Source: Bacteroidota bacterium
Lineage (GTDB): Bacteria; Bacteroidota; Bacteroidia; Cytophagales; Microscillaceae
Length of the DNA: 42,454 nucleotides
Reading direction: 5' to 3'
Assembly (NCBI GenBank): GCA_004293265.1
Contig: RDXZ01000025.1
Coordinates: 1-42,454, forward strand
Part shown: in pieces, positions 39,233-42,454 of the stretch
How positions within the stretch are numbered: position 1 is the first letter of the stretch
Layout of the letters: each line of letters starts with the position of its first letter
Made by a program: the position numbers and the translations under genes
The notes under the pieces: generated by a model
What the model saw: the letters and a program-made list of their open reading frames with translations, nothing else
Databases searched by the model: none
What the model was told of the DNA's origin: nothing

Positions 39233-41584
39233 ATGTCGATTTTATTTTCTCAACCTGATTGGCAACTTTTTACAAACCTAAATACATTGCCACAACAAGC
39301 AGGCATTGCAAAGCATTTGTTACCAAAATTAGTCGTTAAAGAATTGATAGACAATGCTTTAGATACAAATACAGAGGTTCAAATCATACACGAACAGCCC
39401 GAATTATGGACTGATGTGATTACAATTAGAGATTTTGGACAAGGAATTAGTGGTACAAACGAAGAAATTGCTTATCTTTTTTCTCTCCGAAGACCTTTGA
39501 CAAGCTCAAAACGTTTGCGTTTGCCTCAACGAGGTGCTTTGGGAAATGGCTTGCGTGTGGTCATGGGAACGGTGTATTGTATGAATGGAAGTTTAGAAAT
39601 TGCTACAAAAGGTCGCAGAATACAAATTATTCCACAAGATGATGGATATAGTCAAGCCGTTTTTTTGGAAAATTGGACAGCAGAAGGCACAGAAATTAAA
39701 ATCACGTTCAAAGAAAATTTATTTGGTGGAAAAGATTTGTTGCAGTGGGCAAAATATGCTTTAAAAATGCCCAAAAGTATTATTTATCAAGGAAAAACAA
39801 ATGCTTTTTGGTATGATTCTGATAGTTTTTATAATTTATTATTGAGTTTGCCCGCAGACGTAACTTTGATAGATTTTTTGAAAGAATTTAATCCTACATA
39901 TACGCCAAATTTATTCAAAGATATTGATTTTGAAACCATTACAAGAGAAAATGCTGAAAATTTATTGACTATATTAAGAGAAAATGACCATATTTTATCG
40001 CCCAAAAAATTAGGAAAAATCGGAGAAATGGACGATTTTCAAGGATATTCCTCTGTGTTTTCGAATATGATTATGCCCGCTTCCAAAGGAAGTTTGGAGG
40101 CAGATATTCCTGTGGTCATCGAATGTTTTGTGAAAGAAATAGATTTGAATAGTGATAAAAATCTAACTGAAAATGTTTTTTTTGTAAACAGAACTCCGAT
40201 TGTAGGTGATATTAACTTTCAATTTTTGGAGAAGAAAATTTGGTTATATGGTTGTGGATTACAAGAAATGATAGAAATTCCAAAATTTAATACTGATTTT
40301 TTTGTTTGGGTAAATATTCTTACGCCTTATATGCCAATTGTCAGCAATGGAAAAGAGCCTGATTTTTCGTTATTGAACACTGCCATAGTGGAATCAATTG
40401 TGAAAGCAATACAACATTTTAAGAAAAAAATTCCAAAAAAAATAATACAAAATCAAGCAGGAGAAATCATAGATAAAATTCCATCTCAAAAACAAATTGT
40501 GTTAGAAAATTTGGAAAAAGCCATCGATAAAGCCTCTGGAAATGGAAAATATCGTTATTCTTTACGACAATTGTATTATGCTTTGCGTCCTTTTGTGATG
40601 GAAAATACAGGAAAAGAACTCAAATATGCGCATTTTAATTTGTTGATAACAGAATTTGAATTTGAAAAAGGAGAAGATTTGAAAGGCGTGTATAGAGATG
40701 AACGCGGAACGCTTTTGCACCCACATACGCAGGAGGAGATTAAATTAGGTACAAAAAATATAGAAAAATATCACAGACCAAGTTTTAATTTTAATAAAAT
40801 TATTTATTCTGAAAAAGAAGGTTTTTTTGAAATTTTGAAAGAAGCAAATTTTCCTGAAAAATTTGATTGTGCTTTATTGACTTCCAAAGGTTTTGCGAGT
40901 CGGGCGGCACGCGATGTGTTGGATTTGTTGGCAGATACAGAGGAAGAACTACAATTTTTTTGTTTACATGACGCAGATTTGTCAGGAACTTTGATTTATC
41001 AAGCCTTGCAACACGCCACCAAAGCACGCCCAGAACGAAAAGTAAGTATCATTAACTTAGGTTTGGACGCTTGGGAAGGCTTGGCGATGGGCTTAGAAGT
41101 AGAAAAATTGGAATCAAAACAATCTAAAACTCCAGCTAATTATGTGTTAGAATTTGATAAAAATTTTGATAATCCAAAACCATTTCATTTTCCAAAATAT
41201 GAAAATTACACTACTTGGGAAGATTGGTTAAAATATTATAGAGTCGAACTCAACGCAATGGATACGCCTACTTTTATTGATTGGCTTTCTCAAAAAATAA
41301 GACAATATGACAAAGGAAAAGTAATTCCGCCTGAAAAAAATTTGATGCAAGAAGCACAAATTACCTCTGAAATTACTTTAAAAGAAAAAATAAAACAAGA
41401 AATTTTAAGTAATTTGCCGTTAGAAAAGTGGATTGAAGAAAAATTTATGGAAAAAATGCCTTTGATACAACAAAAAATCAACGCAATAGAATGGGAACAA
41501 ACGCTCAAACAAAACTTATCCAATGAAGATGTCAGTAGTTGGCGGGCAAGTTTTAGGGCATTATTAGATGAAATTATCGAATAA
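39233..41584 (+). CDS. Single-chain topoisomerase VI-like protein (B-type ATPase fused to Spo11/A-type module)
   Basis: The protein has 783 residues. The N-terminal GHKL ATPase has the N-box KELIDNALD (E37, N41, D44), the G1 box IRDFGQGI (D67) and the lid/G2 motif QRGALGNGLR (100-108). A transducer-like region follows with VNRTPIVGD (318-326) and the candidate switch lysine in SNGKEPD (374). The C-terminal part has SLRQLYYALRPF (443-454; Tyr448/449 as catalytic tyrosine of the Spo11/Top6A type). A Toprim domain follows with YSEKEG (E527) and CLHDADLSG (D580, D582). All key residues of both halves are intact. Fused enzymes of this kind are known as topoisomerase VIII-like. It is last in a five-gene tight run. 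Confidence 0.8.
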   Translation: MSILFSQPDWQLFTNLNTLPQQAGIAKHLLPKLVVKELIDNALDTNTEVQIIHEQPELWTDVITIRDFGQGISGTNEEIAYLFSLRRPLTSSKRLRLPQRGALGNGLRVVMGTVYCMNGSLEIATKGRRIQIIPQDDGYSQAVFLENWTAEGTEIKITFKENLFGGKDLLQWAKYALKMPKSIIYQGKTNAFWYDSDSFYNLLLSLPADVTLIDFLKEFNPTYTPNLFKDIDFETITRENAENLLTILRENDHILSPKKLGKIGEMDDFQGYSSVFSNMIMPASKGSLEADIPVVIECFVKEIDLNSDKNLTENVFFVNRTPIVGDINFQFLEKKIWLYGCGLQEMIEIPKFNTDFFVWVNILTPYMPIVSNGKEPDFSLLNTAIVESIVKAIQHFKKKIPKKIIQNQAGEIIDKIPSQKQIVLENLEKAIDKASGNGKYRYSLRQLYYALRPFVMENTGKELKYAHFNLLITEFEFEKGEDLKGVYRDERGTLLHPHTQEEIKLGTKNIEKYHRPSFNFNKIIYSEKEGFFEILKEANFPEKFDCALLTSKGFASRAARDVLDLLADTEEELQFFCLHDADLSGTLIYQALQHATKARPERKVSIINLGLDAWEGLAMGLEVEKLESKQSKTPANYVLEFDKNFDNPKPFHFPKYENYTTWEDWLKYYRVELNAMDTPTFIDWLSQKIRQYDKGKVIPPEKNLMQEAQITSEITLKEKIKQEILSNLPLEKWIEEKFMEKMPLIQQKINAIEWEQTLKQNLSNEDVSSWRASFRALLDEIIE

Positions 41585-41622
41585 AAAAACTTGTGCAAAA
41601 TAATTTACACAAGTTTTTTTTG
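41583..41622. terminator. Bidirectional terminator
   Basis: The stem ACTTGTG (41589-41595) with CACAAGT (41608-41614) is extended by A6 on the left and T8 on the right. It lies between the convergent topoisomerase-like gene and rpsP. Confidence 0.85.
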
Positions 41623-41681
41623 TATTTATTTAGTCTTTATCTTTGAAAGAGAGGAATAGATACATTTTAATTTTTCAAAAA

Positions 41682-42212
41682 CTATTCTGCTGATGTTGCG
41701 TTTTCTGCACCTTCGGTGGCAGCTTCATTGATTTCAGTAACTAATTTTTGAGTAGCTTCTTCTTGTTTTTTACGCAATGCTTCGGCACGTGCTTCGCTTA
41801 CTTTTCTTTCAGCCTCAAAGCGTGATTTTTCGGCAGTTGCTTTTTCAGTTGCCAATCTATCTACTTTTCCTTGTACTTTATTATCTTTGCTTGCTTTCCA
41901 AGTTTCGTATTTAGCGTCTGCTTGTTCTTGTGTAATAGCGCCTTTTAACACACCGATTTGTAAATGTTTACGCACCAAAACGCCGCGATAAGAAAGCATT
42001 GCTTTCATTGTAGGGGTAGGTTGCGCTCCATCTAATAACCATTTCAACGCTTTATCTTCATTTAGAACGATAGTTGCGGGGTTGGTAGTAGGGTTATAAT
42101 TACCAATTTTTTCAATAAAACGTCCATCTCTTGGAGAACGTGCATCTGCTACTACGATATCGTATATAGCCAATTTTTTGCGTCCACGACGCGCGAGTCT
42201 AATTTTTACCAT
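41682..42212 (-). CDS. rpsP: 30S ribosomal protein bS16
   Basis: The protein has 176 residues. The first 80 residues are the universal bS16 core: [40 protein letters not shown] ... [26 protein letters not shown] long alanine/glutamate/lysine-rich helical C-terminal extension follows (to AENATSAE), as is usual in Bacteroidota. It is an essential part of the 30S subunit. A two-box promoter lies 65 nt upstream. No rimM or trmD gene follows on the same strand inside the window. Confidence 0.97.
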   Translation of the reverse strand: MVKIRLARRGRKKLAIYDIVVADARSPRDGRFIEKIGNYNPTTNPATIVLNEDKALKWLLDGAQPTPTMKAMLSYRGVLVRKHLQIGVLKGAITQEQADAKYETWKASKDNKVQGKVDRLATEKATAEKSRFEAERKVSEARAEALRKKQEEATQKLVTEINEAATEGAENATSAE

Positions 42213-42276
42213 TTCAGTAAATACTATTTAGAGTTATGTTGGCGATTGAATTGATCTCGTCAATTCTTTTGAGGTG

Positions 42277-42307
42277 CAAATATAGGTTTATTTTTTGAGA
42301 ATACAAA
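42277..42307 (-). promoter_or_regulatory. Promoter for rpsP
   Basis: On the minus strand TTTG (42304-42307), a 19-nt spacer and TATATTTG (42277-42284) match both boxes. The message would have a leader of about 60 nt. Confidence 0.7.
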
Positions 42308-42369
42308 ATTTTTTTGTGGTTATTTTTTTTTCTTGTGTGGTTGGGTTTAAAAAAGATGGTTCTTCGAAA

Positions 42370-42454
42370 GTTATTGCGGGAATACGATTTTTGGATAGCA
42401 AAAACGCTTACCTAAGCTTAATTTGAGCCTTCTATTTGGCAGTTCCGTAATAAC
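42370..42454. repeat. Inverted-repeat element at the window edge
   Basis: GTTATTGCGGGAA (42370-42382) pairs imperfectly with TTCCGTAATAAC (42443-42454), enclosing about 60 bp that are less AT-rich than the flanks. It may run past the window end. No coding content is assigned. Confidence 0.4.

Noticed and set aside
1-42454. tRNA, rRNA or CRISPR arrays
   Set aside because: No cloverleaf, rRNA-like segment or regularly spaced direct repeats with unique spacers were seen on reading both strands; a covariance-model scan was not possible.

Overview
The window is very AT-rich chromosomal DNA from a member of the Bacteroidota, most likely the order Cytophagales. Three things support this. Promoters repeatedly match the Bacteroidota sigma form TTTG-N19/20-TAnnTTTG, and start codons lack Shine-Dalgarno sequences. 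The gene families are typical of the phylum: the C-terminally extended bS16, a DUF2723/GT117-type membrane protein, DUF3467, 7TMR-DISM plus SpoIIE phosphatases, and a GreA/GreB-like small protein. Many signalling proteins also end in GAF, PAS or SpoIIE modules. The genus cannot be named from the sequence. No rRNA, tRNA, CRISPR array or complete insertion sequence was seen.

Layout. 1-5.1 kb: a secreted 16-residue-repeat protein; a membrane protein of the putative phage abortive-infection (PutAbiC) type that overlaps an NAD(P)H-FMN reductase; an NfeD-like protein; an exported thioredoxin-fold protein; and, on the minus strand, a ribosome hibernation factor. 5.8-15.8 kb: a signalling stretch with a GAF/PAS membrane sensor without an output domain, a GNAT-like protein, an AraC regulator, two small STAS/SpoIIAA-like proteins, a PilJ-PAS-DHp protein without an ATPase domain, a V4R-like sensor and a 7TMR-DISM/SpoIIE phosphatase. 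16-19.1 kb: the large DUF2723 protein on the minus strand. 19.7-28.2 kb: a LuxE-like acyl-protein synthetase, a STAS-FHA pair, DUF3467, a SPOR protein, a lipoprotein with a toxin-like nuclease domain, a GreA-like factor, a CadC-like membrane regulator, a serine beta-lactamase-fold hydrolase and a MacB-type permease. 28.2-30.6 kb: a small accessory patch with an antitoxin and a decayed toxin, a Rha-DinD fusion, a short promoter-terminator unit and acireductone dioxygenase. 30.8-42.2 kb: a receiver-SpoIIE phosphatase, TsaB, an FtsX-like permease, a degenerate transglycosylase with LysM domains, YtxH, an OmpR regulator, a BadF/GlcNAc-kinase-like protein, a FAD oxidoreductase, a fused topoisomerase-VI-like B-A protein and rpsP.

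How the genes fit together. Two SpoIIE-type phosphatases, one classical STAS antagonist, an FHA adaptor and two STAS-like proteins suggest a dispersed serine/threonine partner-switching network. Its sensors are membrane proteins, and no RsbW-type kinase lies in the window. The five genes from the OmpR regulator to the topoisomerase-like protein are closely spaced (2-30 nt) and may be one operon.

The strongest candidates for something little described are these. (1) The single-chain type IIB topoisomerase-like protein at 39233-41584. (2) A set of different short palindromic (MITE/REP-like) elements of about 85-155 bp in the intergenic gaps, several built as paired hairpins inside a larger inverted repeat. 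(3) The Rha-DinD fusion beside a broken toxin-antitoxin pair. (4) The DHp-only histidine-kinase-like protein.
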